From contig NZ_JAKKOQ010000004.1 in the NCBI RefSeq assembly GCF_021738965.1, positions 1-64,000 of the forward strand: DNA of 64,000 bases. The letters are read 5' to 3'. The DNA is from Gordonia zhenghanii. GTDB lineage: Bacteria; Actinomycetota; Actinomycetes; Mycobacteriales; Mycobacteriaceae. Shown in pieces: positions 18,892-27,744 of this stretch (position 1 is its first letter; each line of letters opens with the position of its first letter). Below the pieces are notes generated by a model. It was given only the letters and a program-made list of their open reading frames with translations. It was not told where the DNA came from and did no database searches. Made by a program: the position numbers and the translations under genes.

Positions 18892-19682
18892 ATCACGGAC
18901 CCATCGGGATCTTCGACTCAGGTGTCGGCGGGCTCACTGTCGCGCGTGCGGTGATCGACCTGCTGCCCGACGAGGACATCGTCTACATCGGCGACACCGC
19001 GAACGGCCCGTACGGTCCGTTGACGATCCCCGAGATCCGCGGACACGCGCTGTCGATCGGCGACGAGTTGATGCGCCGCGGAGTCAAAGCGATCGTGATC
19101 GCGTGCAACACGGCGTCGGCCGCGATGCTGCGCGACGCACGGGAACGGTATGCGCCGATCCCCGTGATCGAGGTGATCCTGCCCGCCGTCCGACGCGCCG
19201 TCGCCGCGACCCGAAACGGGAAGATCGGCGTGCTCGGCACCGAGGCGACCGTCGCGTCCCGCGCCTACCAGGACTCGTTCGCGGCGGCCCGGGACATGGA
19301 GATCACCGCCGTCGCCTGCCCACGATTCGTCGACTTCGTCGAACGCGGTGTCACGAGCGGCAGACAGATCCTCCAACTGGCTCAGGGCTACCTCGAGCCG
19401 TTGCAACAAGCCGGTGTGGACACAGTCGTTCTCGGATGCACCCATTATCCGTTGCTGTCGGGTGTCATTCAGTTGGTGATGGGCGACGAGGTGACATTGG
19501 TGTCGAGTGCCGAGGAGACGGCGAAGGACACCTTTCGCGTCCTGACCGAGTCGGATTCGCTCAACTCACACACCGGGCGCGAAGCGCACCGATTGTTTTC
19601 GGCGACAGGCGATCCCGCCAATTTCGCGAAGTTGTCGAAGCGGTTCCTCGGTCCTCAGATCGGCCATGTGACGCACTTCTGA
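18888..19682 (+). CDS. murI: glutamate racemase
   Basis: A 264-residue racemase supplying D-glutamate for peptidoglycan. It shows the N-terminal [13 protein letters not shown], Cys in IACNTASA and Cys in LGCTHYPL, the two catalytic cysteines. No ATG, GTG or TTG lies at a sensible place: the best start is CTG at 18888, which overlaps the rhomboid stop (CTGA) and has GGGAGGA five bases upstream. The next in-frame GTG would remove the conserved N-terminus. Homologous to Rv1338. Confidence 0.92.
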   Translation: MNHGPIGIFDSGVGGLTVARAVIDLLPDEDIVYIGDTANGPYGPLTIPEIRGHALSIGDELMRRGVKAIVIACNTASAAMLRDARERYAPIPVIEVILPAVRRAVAATRNGKIGVLGTEATVASRAYQDSFAAARDMEITAVACPRFVDFVERGVTSGRQILQLAQGYLEPLQQAGVDTVVLGCTHYPLLSGVIQLVMGDEVTLVSSAEETAKDTFRVLTESDSLNSHTGREAHRLFSATGDPANFAKLSKRFLGPQIGHVTHF

Positions 19683-19786
19683 CGATCCTTCTGTGAGCTG
19701 TCTCGCTTCGAGCGTGCGTCAATCGGTCGATCACGCGGGTGCGGTTCGATGCTCGATTCTATGGTGAGCATGGCAAAGTGGGGCGT

Positions 19787-20560
19787 ATGCGATTGACGGT
19801 GCTCGGGTGTTCGGGGAGCGTGAACGGCCCCGGGGCCGCATGCTCGGGATACCTGCTTCAAGCCGACGGCCACCAGCCGGTGCTGATCGACTGCGGGCAC
19901 GGCGTGTTCGGTGAGCTGTTGCAGCACGCCAACCCGAATCACGTCGCGGTTCTGTTGAGTCATCTGCACGCGGACCACTGCATGGATCTGCCCGCCATGC
20001 TCGTCTGGCGTCGCTGGGCTCCGGAGTGCGCCACCGAGCGCTCGTTCCTGTACGGACCGACCGGCACGGCGCTGCGTATCGGTGCGGGGTCGTCGGAGTA
20101 TCCGGGTCGGGTCGACGACATCTCCGACACTTATGACGTTCGCGAATGGGTCGACCGGGAAGCCGTCGACCTCCACGGTCTGCACATCGTGCCGTTCAAG
20201 GTGAATCACCCGCCGAGTACTTACGGGCTGCGCATCACCGGACCCGACGGCGAAGTGTTCGCGTACAGCGGCGACACCGGCGTGTGCGACGAGGTCGTCG
20301 ACCTCGCTCGCGACGCCGACCTGTTCCTGTGCGAGGCGTCGTGGACACACGACCCGGACAATCGCCCGAAGAATCTGCACCTGTCGGGGACCGAGGCAGG
20401 CCGGATCGCTGCTCGCGCAGCGGCGCGCTCCCTGGCGCTGACGCACGTCGTTCCGTGGACGGACTCGGACGCCATCATCGACGAGGCGTCCGTCGAATAC
20501 CCCGGACCGCTCCAGTTGGTCCATCAGGGACAGGTCATCGAGGTCCGCTCGCCCCTCTAG
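19787..20560 (+). CDS. metallo-beta-lactamase-fold cAMP phosphodiesterase-like protein
   Basis: A 257-residue protein with the metal motif SHLHADHCMD and later YSGDTG and HLSGTEAGRIA. It corresponds to Rv1339, described as an atypical class II cAMP phosphodiesterase, and to RNase-Z-like hydrolases. The ATG at 19787 begins MRLTVLGCSGSV; upstream in-frame starts add an unconserved tail. It starts about 100 bases after murI. Confidence 0.88.
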   Translation: MRLTVLGCSGSVNGPGAACSGYLLQADGHQPVLIDCGHGVFGELLQHANPNHVAVLLSHLHADHCMDLPAMLVWRRWAPECATERSFLYGPTGTALRIGAGSSEYPGRVDDISDTYDVREWVDREAVDLHGLHIVPFKVNHPPSTYGLRITGPDGEVFAYSGDTGVCDEVVDLARDADLFLCEASWTHDPDNRPKNLHLSGTEAGRIAARAAARSLALTHVVPWTDSDAIIDEASVEYPGPLQLVHQGQVIEVRSPL

Positions 20561-20602
20561 TCGGCTGCTGCCGCGTCGCGCGGGTCGTGAGAAGCTCGAC
20601 GT

Positions 20603-21970
20603 ATGGCGAAGCGATTGATCGACGTACTGCTCATCGTCGTCGCGACCGCCATCGCGATCGCCGTCGCGTTGTGGCTCACGCCGATGCAGACGGTCGAGGC
20701 GGTCGGTCAGACGATCCGGGTCGGGGCGACGGCTCCGTCGTGGTCATGGAGCGGTCCAGGACAGGTCGACCTGTTCGGGCAGGAACTGCCGACGACGGTC
20801 GAGTTCTCGGGGCCGATCAGGCCGCGCCTGGAGCTGACCGACCTCCAACTGACGGAGCAGCTGACCGGCCTCGCCGGCCCGGACAGCGACGAGTCCACGC
20901 GCTCTGCGGCGCAGAGCGAGCTGACCGACGCGCTCGTCACGGGCTGGCGCGATTACTTGATCCTGCAGGTGCTGATCGTGCTGGCCGTGACGGTGCTGCT
21001 GCTCGGAGCAGTCGCCGGATGGCAGCGGCGACCGATGCGACCGTCGATCACGTTCGTCGTGGTCGGTGCACTGATCGCCGTGACGGTGAACGTCGGCGCG
21101 TTCGTCGCCACCGCGTTCTCCACCGCCGATCAACTGCGGGAGATCGATTCCCTCGCCTCACTGGTCGGCGCCGCACCCGCAGCGACGCCCGCACCGCGAG
21201 CGGCTCCGGCTGGCGAGGCGGGGAAAGTCGTGGTGATCGGGGACTCCACCGCGGCCGGGATCGGGAACTCGCCACTGGCCGATCCGACTCCCGAGGACAC
21301 CGCGTGCGAGCGGACCAGCGGATCGTTCGCGGCCGCACTGGACAAGTCCACGGGCTGGGGCGTCACGAACCTGGCCTGCAGCAGCGCGACGATCCGGGAA
21401 GGGCTGCTCGGCGACCAGGAGCGAGGCGGCGAACAGGTGCCGCCACAGTTGGCGCGAGCGCTGGCGGCAGCGCCGGGTGCGCTGATCATCAGTGTCGGCG
21501 CGAACGACGTCCGCTGGTCGCAGATGATCGGCCTGTGCGCCACGCTGCCCGACTGCGGCGGGGCCGCGGCGGACGCGTACTTCCGCCAGCAGTTGAGCGC
21601 GTTCACCCGCGACTACCTGGTCCTGCTCACCCAGTTGCGGTCGTTGCCGAATCCGCCGACCGTCGTCATCAACCAGTACTACGACCCGCTGTCGGGCGAC
21701 ACCGACTGCGTACGGGATCTCGGCATCACGGCGGAGAAGGAAGAGATTCTCCGCGGATGGCTGCAGTCGATGAACACCGTCCTCGCGGAAGGTGCCCGCG
21801 CGTCGTCGTTCCAGACCGCGCAGCCGTCGTTCGCAGGTCACGGGGTGTGCGCCAAGGGTCCGTTCGTGCAGGCGATAGATGGAGCAGCGCCGCTGCACCC
21901 GACCACGGCGGGCGGTCTGGCGATCGCGCTCGCGGACCAGGCTGCGCTCCTCGAGTCCGGGTTCCGGTAG
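20603..21970 (+). CDS. membrane-anchored SGNH/GDSL hydrolase
   Basis: 455 residues. An N-terminal transmembrane helix (about 6-26) is followed by an extracytoplasmic stretch, two further hydrophobic helices (about 115-137 and 150-172), an Ala/Pro linker and an SGNH hydrolase domain. The catalytic Ser215 lies in VVIGDSTAAGIGN, block III is VGANDV, and His432 lies in PLHPTTAGG. It probably deacylates a cell-envelope lipid or polysaccharide on the outer face. It separates the Rv1339-like and rph genes, which are adjacent in M. tuberculosis, so it looks like a local insertion. Confidence 0.85.
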   Translation: MAKRLIDVLLIVVATAIAIAVALWLTPMQTVEAVGQTIRVGATAPSWSWSGPGQVDLFGQELPTTVEFSGPIRPRLELTDLQLTEQLTGLAGPDSDESTRSAAQSELTDALVTGWRDYLILQVLIVLAVTVLLLGAVAGWQRRPMRPSITFVVVGALIAVTVNVGAFVATAFSTADQLREIDSLASLVGAAPAATPAPRAAPAGEAGKVVVIGDSTAAGIGNSPLADPTPEDTACERTSGSFAAALDKSTGWGVTNLACSSATIREGLLGDQERGGEQVPPQLARALAAAPGALIISVGANDVRWSQMIGLCATLPDCGGAAADAYFRQQLSAFTRDYLVLLTQLRSLPNPPTVVINQYYDPLSGDTDCVRDLGITAEKEEILRGWLQSMNTVLAEGARASSFQTAQPSFAGHGVCAKGPFVQAIDGAAPLHPTTAGGLAIALADQAALLESGFR

Positions 21971-22024
21971 CCGGGCGACGCGCCGCCCCGTGCACTTCGT
22001 GCCGGTCCAGATAGACTCGGGAGG

Positions 22025-22783
22025 GTGAGCACACGAGAAGACGGCAGGGCCGACAACGAGTTGCGCCCCATCAAGTTCACCCGCGGATTCACCTCGCATC
22101 CGGCGGGATCGGTTCTAGTGGAGTTCGGGAACACGCGTGTCATGTGCACCGCGTCGGTCACCGAAGGAGTCCCGTCCTGGCGACGCGGCTCCGGCCTCGG
22201 TTGGCTGACCGCGGAGTACTCGATGCTGCCCGCGGCCACCCACGAGCGGAACAAGCGTGAATCAGTGCGCGGAAAGATCGGCGGCCGCACCCACGAGATC
22301 AGTCGCCTCGTCGGCCGGTCGTTGCGTGCGTGCATCGACCTCGCCGCGCTCGGCGAGAACACCGTCGCCATCGACTGCGACGTGCTGCAGGCCGACGGCG
22401 GCACCCGTACCGCAGCGATCACCGGCGCGTACGTAGCGCTCGCCGACGCAGTCACCTGGCTCGGCGCGGCAGGCAAGCTCAACGACCCGCAGCCGCTGTC
22501 GTGCGTCATCGCAGCGATCAGCGTCGGCGTCGTCGACGGCCGGGTCCGCCTGGACCTCCCGTACGAGGAGGACTCGCGCGCCGAAGTCGACATGAACGTG
22601 GTCGCCACCGATGCGGGCACCCTCGTCGAGCTTCAGGGCACCGGCGAAGGCGCGACGTTCCCGCGCCGCACCCTCGATGCGATGCTCGACGTCGCGACGG
22701 CAGGCATCGAACAGATCGTGCAGGCTCAGCAGGACGCACTCGCCGAGCCGTACCCGGGCGTGCTGCCCACCGCGTCGAAGTGA
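22025..22783 (+). CDS. rph: ribonuclease PH
   Basis: A 252-residue phosphorolytic 3' exoribonuclease that trims tRNA 3' ends. Clear family segments: [61 protein letters not shown] and [21 protein letters not shown] start at 22025. The stop overlaps the start of rdgB (GTGA), the same pair as Rv1340-Rv1341. Confidence 0.95.
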   Translation: MSTREDGRADNELRPIKFTRGFTSHPAGSVLVEFGNTRVMCTASVTEGVPSWRRGSGLGWLTAEYSMLPAATHERNKRESVRGKIGGRTHEISRLVGRSLRACIDLAALGENTVAIDCDVLQADGGTRTAAITGAYVALADAVTWLGAAGKLNDPQPLSCVIAAISVGVVDGRVRLDLPYEEDSRAEVDMNVVATDAGTLVELQGTGEGATFPRRTLDAMLDVATAGIEQIVQAQQDALAEPYPGVLPTASK

Positions 22784-23391
22784 CGACACGCGTTCTGCTG
22801 GCATCGGGGAACGCGAAGAAGCTCGCCGAGCTCCGGCGCATGGTGGACGGTGCTGCGATCACCGGCCTCGACGTGCTCGGACTCGGCGACGTCGATGCAT
22901 ATCCCGAGCCCGTCGAGGACGGGGCGTCGTTCGAGGAGAATGCGCTGATCAAGGCGCGTGAAGCGGTGGCCCGCACCGGTCTCCCGTCGCTCGCCGACGA
23001 CTCCGGGATCACCGTCGACGCGCTCAACGGCATGCCGGGCATCCTGTCTGCGCGGTGGAGCGGCGGCAAGGGGGATGCCGCGAACAACGAACTGTTGCTC
23101 GCGCAGATCGCCGACGTCCCGCAGCAACGCCGTGGGGCCGGATTCGTGTCGGTCTGCGCCCTCGTCCTGCCGGACGGCTCGGAGAAGATCGTGCGTGGCG
23201 AATGGCGCGGTGCGATCGTGCAGGAGTCTCGCGGGGGCGGCGGCTTCGGCTACGACCCGCTGTTTCTGCCGGACGACGCGGCCGACGGGCGTACCGCAGG
23301 CGAGTTGAGCCCGGCGGAGAAGGACGCGCGCAGTCATCGGCACCAGGCGTTGGTGCAGTTGCTGCCTGCGTTGGCCGAACTCGCGGGTTAG
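22780..23391 (+). CDS. rdgB: XTP/dITP diphosphatase (non-canonical purine NTPase)
   Basis: A 203-residue HAM1/RdgB enzyme that removes deaminated purine nucleotides from the pool. Family motifs: [55 protein letters not shown] and [11 protein letters not shown] start overlaps the rph stop. It is convergent with the DUF3817 gene (25-base gap). Confidence 0.94.
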   Translation: MTTRVLLASGNAKKLAELRRMVDGAAITGLDVLGLGDVDAYPEPVEDGASFEENALIKAREAVARTGLPSLADDSGITVDALNGMPGILSARWSGGKGDAANNELLLAQIADVPQQRRGAGFVSVCALVLPDGSEKIVRGEWRGAIVQESRGGGGFGYDPLFLPDDAADGRTAGELSPAEKDARSHRHQALVQLLPALAELAG

Positions 23392-23416
23392 CGACCGATC
23401 ACGGGTCGTACCCCGG

Positions 23417-23788
23417 TCAGAGGTCGTATTGGGCCTTCACGTCGCGCGTGCGGATGTGCTCGAAGTAGAACGACAGGAACGGGATGGTTCCGGCGATGGC
23501 GGTCGCGATCAGCTTGCCGATCGGCCAGCGCACGCGGATGCTCAGATCGACCGTCATGATCAGGTAGATGAAGTAGATCCAGCCGTGCGCCACACCGACC
23601 CAGCCGTAGCCGTCGACGCCGAAGCCGTATTTGGCGATCATCTCGGCGACCAGCAGGAGCAGCCAGACACCGGTGATCCACGCGAGCACGCGGTAGCGCA
23701 GCAGGGCGCCGCGTACTCGGTCCTTCTGGGCCTCGGAGACCGGGGCAGCCGTCTCGGGCGTGGGGGAGTCGAGATTATTGTCCGTCAC
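23417..23788 (-). CDS. DUF3817 integral membrane protein (Rv1342c-like)
   Basis: A 123-residue membrane protein with three hydrophobic segments and the DUF3817 text YRVLAWITGVWLLLLVAEMI, GVAHGWIYFIYL and PFLSFYFEH. GTG start at 23788; longer frames upstream cross the neighbour gene. Function unknown. It lies 20 bases behind the LprD-like gene and is probably co-transcribed, as Rv1343c-Rv1342c. A paralogue is at 8758-9132. Confidence 0.88.
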   Translation of the reverse strand: MTDNNLDSPTPETAAPVSEAQKDRVRGALLRYRVLAWITGVWLLLLVAEMIAKYGFGVDGYGWVGVAHGWIYFIYLIMTVDLSIRVRWPIGKLIATAIAGTIPFLSFYFEHIRTRDVKAQYDL

Positions 23789-23808
23789 GTATCGATCCTT
23801 CGGTGCAG

Positions 23809-24222
23809 TCACGCGTCGTCGCGCCGGTCGTTGAGTTCGCTGAGATACCGGTTGTACTCGGCCATTTGGTCGTCCGGCGCATCGTCGAGCGGGGCGAGTG
23901 TCGGATCGGCCGCATCCGGACGAGGGGGAAGCACCCCATCGGGGATCTCGGTGGGACCGCGTCTGGCCGTCTCTTCGACGAATCCGTCCGGGTCGGCCTC
24001 CATCACCACGAACCGTCGATACGCGTAGACGACGGCGATCGCGAAAGCGGGCCACTGCAAGGCGTATCCGAGATTCTGGAAGCTGCCCGACGTCGATTCG
24101 AAGCGTCCCCACTGCCACCACGCGAGTGCGAGGCAGGCACCAGCAGCGACGACGACCAGTGCGATCAACGCGGGTCGATGTCGTTTCTGGACGGGGGGCG
24201 ATGCATCGGTCACGACCTCCAC
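23809..24222 (-). CDS. LprD-like membrane protein
   Basis: 137 residues: a short basic N-terminus, a transmembrane helix (about 18-37) followed by WWQWGRFESTSGSFQNLGYALQWP, a second hydrophobic helix, VYAYRRFV, and a proline-rich acidic tail with EYNRYLSELN. This closely resembles LprD (Rv1343c) in length and text. No lipobox is obvious. Start GTG at 24222, or GTG at 24213. It overlaps the end of the PAP2-like gene by 13 bases. Function unknown. Confidence 0.82.
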   Translation of the reverse strand: MEVVTDASPPVQKRHRPALIALVVVAAGACLALAWWQWGRFESTSGSFQNLGYALQWPAFAIAVVYAYRRFVVMEADPDGFVEETARRGPTEIPDGVLPPRPDAADPTLAPLDDAPDDQMAEYNRYLSELNDRRDDA

Positions 24223-24902
24223 GGTACCTGTCGCGGAGAAGCGACCTGCCTCACAGCATCGCCTCGATCCAGGCTAGGGGCGGCCGTCGGGCTCGTCGAC
24301 GGTCCCCGAACGGGGAGGACGCATTCGGCGGCGAACGCCGCGGCGACCGCGACCAGCCAACCGCCGATCACGTCCGACGGTCGATGCCATTGCAGTCCGA
24401 CGACGGCGACCGACACCGCGGTCGCACCCACGAGCGAACAGACGGTCACGAGACGCCTGATCCGTGCCGGGCTGACCGCGATGAGTGCGAACGCTGCGGC
24501 CCCGAAGGCGGCGACGGTGTTCGACGGGAAGGAATTGTTCGCCGCGCCGACGCCGAGCGCAGGCCGCTCGAGGCCGGTCTTGAGCGCGATCGCGGCCACG
24601 ACCGCGCCGATCACCAGGATCGCGGCGTGCGCGGCGAGACGTGCCGACCGGCGACCGGCGCAGATCACGCCGAGCACCAGACCGATGCCCGCCAGTACCG
24701 CCAGTTGATGATCACCGAGCCACCCGCTGGTCGGAGTGTCACTCCCGAAGTGTGCCGCCCACGACTGCATCGTCTGCTCGTCGGACGCCTGCCCCGGGTA
24801 CGACTGGACGAACACAGCGAACGTTCCGGCGAGCAAGGCGAGCGCGATGAGGGCGCCCGCGAACGCGGTCGCGCGGCGGGTGATGGCGGACATGACCTCC
24901 AC
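24210..24902 (-). CDS. PAP2-superfamily membrane protein with degenerate active site
   Basis: A 230-residue protein with about six hydrophobic helices. The PAP2 motif 1 is kept (KTGLERP, Lys108-Pro114). Motif 2, normally PSGH, reads FPSNT (125-129), losing the catalytic histidine. Motif 3 keeps His173 and Asp177 (HRPSD) but lacks the SR pair. It may be an inactive or altered lipid phosphatase. The start is GTG 24902 or ATG 24893. Its end overlaps the LprD-like gene, so the three leftward genes may form one unit. Confidence 0.75.
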   Translation of the reverse strand: MEVMSAITRRATAFAGALIALALLAGTFAVFVQSYPGQASDEQTMQSWAAHFGSDTPTSGWLGDHQLAVLAGIGLVLGVICAGRRSARLAAHAAILVIGAVVAAIALKTGLERPALGVGAANNSFPSNTVAAFGAAAFALIAVSPARIRRLVTVCSLVGATAVSVAVVGLQWHRPSDVIGGWLVAVAAAFAAECVLPVRGPSTSPTAAPSLDRGDAVRQVASPRQVPWRS

Positions 24903-25015
24903 CGTGCCCTAATCGTGTCACTGGATGCATCCATGGCGGCCCCGGAGTGTCGCGATCGGGACGCAACGTGCCTCGGTACAGCGGCAGAGCAGCGCCGACG
25001 TGACGTTCCCGACAG

Positions 25016-26404
25016 CTAGACCGGGTCGGGAGCGTCCTGCGCTTCGTCCGCAGTCGGCTGGGCCGACAGGTAGCGCTCGCGGGAGTCGTCGAGCTCGTCG
25101 AGCCACGCGGTGTGGTGGATGGTCGCCATCGTTCCCGTCATCACCGACCGGTACGGCTGATCGCGGTAGGTGAGGATGTTCGTCTTCTTGTCCTTCTTCC
25201 ACGCGAGGAAGGTGTCGACGACCTCGTCGAGATCGAACATCGGGTAGTCGGTCTGCTCGATGAGATCGCGGATGTAGGCGGCTTGGAAGCGGACGGCCGC
25301 CGGGTCGTCGTCCACCTCGGCGTAGGCGGTCAGCCACTCGTCGATGTGCGCTTGGCGGGCGTCGGCGTCGGGGAGTGCGAAGCGGCCGAGGATCACGTCG
25401 CGTACGAACCACGCCTGCGCGTCGAACATGTTGAACGTGAACCACTGATCTTGCGCGCCCAGATAGTGGATCTGCGGGTTCGCCTGCCACGTCACGCCGC
25501 GGTACAGGCCGGTGGGATACAGATTGTTCGGCGAATCGATCTGGGCTTCGTGCGGCAGGAACGGATAGTGGTGCAGGTAGCCGGTGCACAGGATCACGGC
25601 GTCGAACTCGCGTGAGGAGCCGTCGACGAACGTCGCATTCGGTCCGTCGAACCGGGCGACCTGAGGCACCTCGTCGACGCCCTCCGGCCACGCGAAGCCT
25701 TGCGGGCCGGACCGGTAGCTCATGGTGACGTGCCGCGCGCCCATCTTGTGCGACTGGATGCCGATGTCCTCGGCCGAGTAGGAGCCGCCGATGAGGAGTA
25801 GACGCTGACCCGCGAATCGTTCGGCGCCGCGGAACTCGTGCGCGTGGATCACTTCACCGGGGAAGGTCTCGATGCCGTCGAAGTCGGGGACGTTGGGGAA
25901 CGAGAAGTGGCCGGTGGCGACGATGATCTCGTCGAACACCTCGGTAAGCGTTCTCTTGTTCTTCACGTCGTCCACGGTGACGGTGAATGTCTGTGTCTCG
26001 TCGTCGAACTCGGTCCGCCGAACGGCATGTGCGAACAACACACTGTCTTTGACACCCGACTGCGCCGCGCGACCGTCGATGTAGTCCCACAGGACCTCAC
26101 GCGGCGGATACGAGGAGATAGGCCGACCGAAGTGCTCGTCGAACGTGTACTCCGCGAACTCAAGCGCCTCCTTCGGGCCGTTGGACCACAGGTTGCGGTA
26201 CATGCTCGAATGCACGGGTTCGCCGTAGTGGTCGGTTCCGGTGCGCCAGGTGAAGTTCCACTGGCCGCCCCAGTCGTCCTGCTTCTCGTAACAGACGATC
26301 TCGGGCACGTCGACGCCGTCCCGCTCCGCCGACTTGAAAGCGCGCAGGGCGGCCATGCCACTCGGCCCCGCGCCAATGATCGCAATCCTTTTTCTCTGCT
26401 GCAC
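25016..26404 (-). CDS. flavin-containing monooxygenase, trimethylamine monooxygenase-like
   Basis: 462 residues. FAD-binding GAGPSG near the N-terminus, the FMO signature FPGEVIHAHEF, and the NADPH-binding GGSYSAEDIG are present. Text such as MYRNLWSNGPKEALEFAEY, ISSYPPREVLWDYIDGR, ILCTGYLHHYPFLP and DQWFTFNMFDAQAWFVRD strongly resembles bacterial Tmm, which oxidises trimethylamine to its N-oxide. GTG 26404 is chosen because AAGG precedes it; an in-frame start at 26449 is possible. It could act on another amine or sulfide. It stands alone, divergent from the thioesterase. Confidence 0.85.
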   Translation of the reverse strand: MQQRKRIAIIGAGPSGMAALRAFKSAERDGVDVPEIVCYEKQDDWGGQWNFTWRTGTDHYGEPVHSSMYRNLWSNGPKEALEFAEYTFDEHFGRPISSYPPREVLWDYIDGRAAQSGVKDSVLFAHAVRRTEFDDETQTFTVTVDDVKNKRTLTEVFDEIIVATGHFSFPNVPDFDGIETFPGEVIHAHEFRGAERFAGQRLLLIGGSYSAEDIGIQSHKMGARHVTMSYRSGPQGFAWPEGVDEVPQVARFDGPNATFVDGSSREFDAVILCTGYLHHYPFLPHEAQIDSPNNLYPTGLYRGVTWQANPQIHYLGAQDQWFTFNMFDAQAWFVRDVILGRFALPDADARQAHIDEWLTAYAEVDDDPAAVRFQAAYIRDLIEQTDYPMFDLDEVVDTFLAWKKDKKTNILTYRDQPYRSVMTGTMATIHHTAWLDELDDSRERYLSAQPTADEAQDAPDPV

Positions 26405-26612
26405 AAACGCCTTCCCACCCGCGAGAATCTCCCCGGATGCCACGTCCACTGTCGGTAGCGAGCGCTGCTGAAGTCAACTTCGCACCGACTCGACGCCTCC
26501 GGTGTCGTCGGTGTTACCCGTAGGTGACCGATTCCTCGCATGCGGGACCCGCCGACCAGTGCGTTCGCCGACGTCACCACGATTGTTCCAACCGACCGGA
26601 GGGACATCGACG

Positions 26613-27575
26613 ATGAACGACCGTCAGATCACGCTGCGTTTCATGGCGGCGCCGACAGATGTGGCGACGATCGGAGGTGGCGTGCGCGGCGGCCGGATCC
26701 TTGAATGGGTCGATAAGGCCGCCTATGCGTGCGCTGCCGCGTGGTCGGGCGGATACAGCGTGACCGCGTACGTCGGAAACACCAGTTTCGGCCGCGACAT
26801 CGCTTCCGGCGACCTCGTCGAGGTCACGGCCACTCTCATCCACACCGGACGGACGAGCATGCACATCGAATGCGAAGTGCGGTCGGCAGATCCACGTGTC
26901 GGCACCTTCACCCAGGCGAGCCGCTGCCTGCTCGTGTTCGTCGCCGTCGACGAGGGCGGGGCTCCGACGCCGGTGCGCCAATGGGTGCCGATGCGCGCCG
27001 AGGACGTCGCCCGGGACAGATTCGCGTGCGACCGCTCAGAGATCCGCGGCAGGATCACCACGGCGATGGCCGGGGCCGACTACTCCGGCGCGACCGCAGC
27101 GCAGGAGGCGTCGACCCGATTCCTCGCGGCGCCGACCGACGTCAACTGGGGCGGCAAGGCGCATGGTGGCCGCGTGATGGGGTGGATCGACGACGCCGCC
27201 TACCTGTGCGCGGTCCGGTGGTGGTCGGGGGAGGCGGTCACGGTGTACATGGGCGGTGTCCGCTTCTACCGGCCGATTCACATCGGTCAGGTGGTCGACG
27301 TGAGCGCGCGTCTGATTCACACCGGCCGCCAGACGATGCACGTCGCCGTCCACGTCTACGCGCACTGGCCGCGCGAAGGCGCGCACACGAGACTGCTTGC
27401 GGCTCATAGCCTGACCGTTCTCGCTGCGCTCGACACCGCGGGCGACGCGACAGACGTCGTGCCCTGGGCTCCGCAACTGCCGAGGGACGTCGCATTGGAC
27501 CGTCATGCGCGAGAACTGATCGCGATCCGTGGGCGCAGATCGCCTGCGACGGAACACCGGATGGTCGAGATCTAG
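26613..27575 (+). CDS. double-hotdog acyl-CoA thioesterase
   Basis: A 320-residue protein made of two hotdog folds (about 5-155 and 170-315). Each carries a GGR(I/V)(L/M)xW(V/I)DxAAY helix, and the second has the fuller VNWGGKAHGGRVMGWIDDAAY active-site pattern, so the C-terminal half probably carries most activity. Such ACOT-like enzymes hydrolyse acyl-CoA. ATG at 26613 with a CGGAGGGA ribosome site. The 208 bases before it, shared with the divergent monooxygenase, show no clear operator. Confidence 0.85.
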   Translation: MNDRQITLRFMAAPTDVATIGGGVRGGRILEWVDKAAYACAAAWSGGYSVTAYVGNTSFGRDIASGDLVEVTATLIHTGRTSMHIECEVRSADPRVGTFTQASRCLLVFVAVDEGGAPTPVRQWVPMRAEDVARDRFACDRSEIRGRITTAMAGADYSGATAAQEASTRFLAAPTDVNWGGKAHGGRVMGWIDDAAYLCAVRWWSGEAVTVYMGGVRFYRPIHIGQVVDVSARLIHTGRQTMHVAVHVYAHWPREGAHTRLLAAHSLTVLAALDTAGDATDVVPWAPQLPRDVALDRHARELIAIRGRRSPATEHRMVEI

Positions 27576-27613
27576 GCTGCGCGAGATCGGCGCGGCCCGA
27601 GTGTCGACACCTG

Positions 27614-27695
<82 letters not shown>

Positions 27696-27744
27696 ATGCA
27701 CACGGCGCGCGTGTGCATGAACACTGTACCGGTAGTCTCGGGCC

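Noticed and set aside
24903..25015. Gap between PAP2-like and monooxygenase genes examined for a gene or operator
   Set aside because: Only 113 bases with no open frame having a ribosome site and no palindrome.
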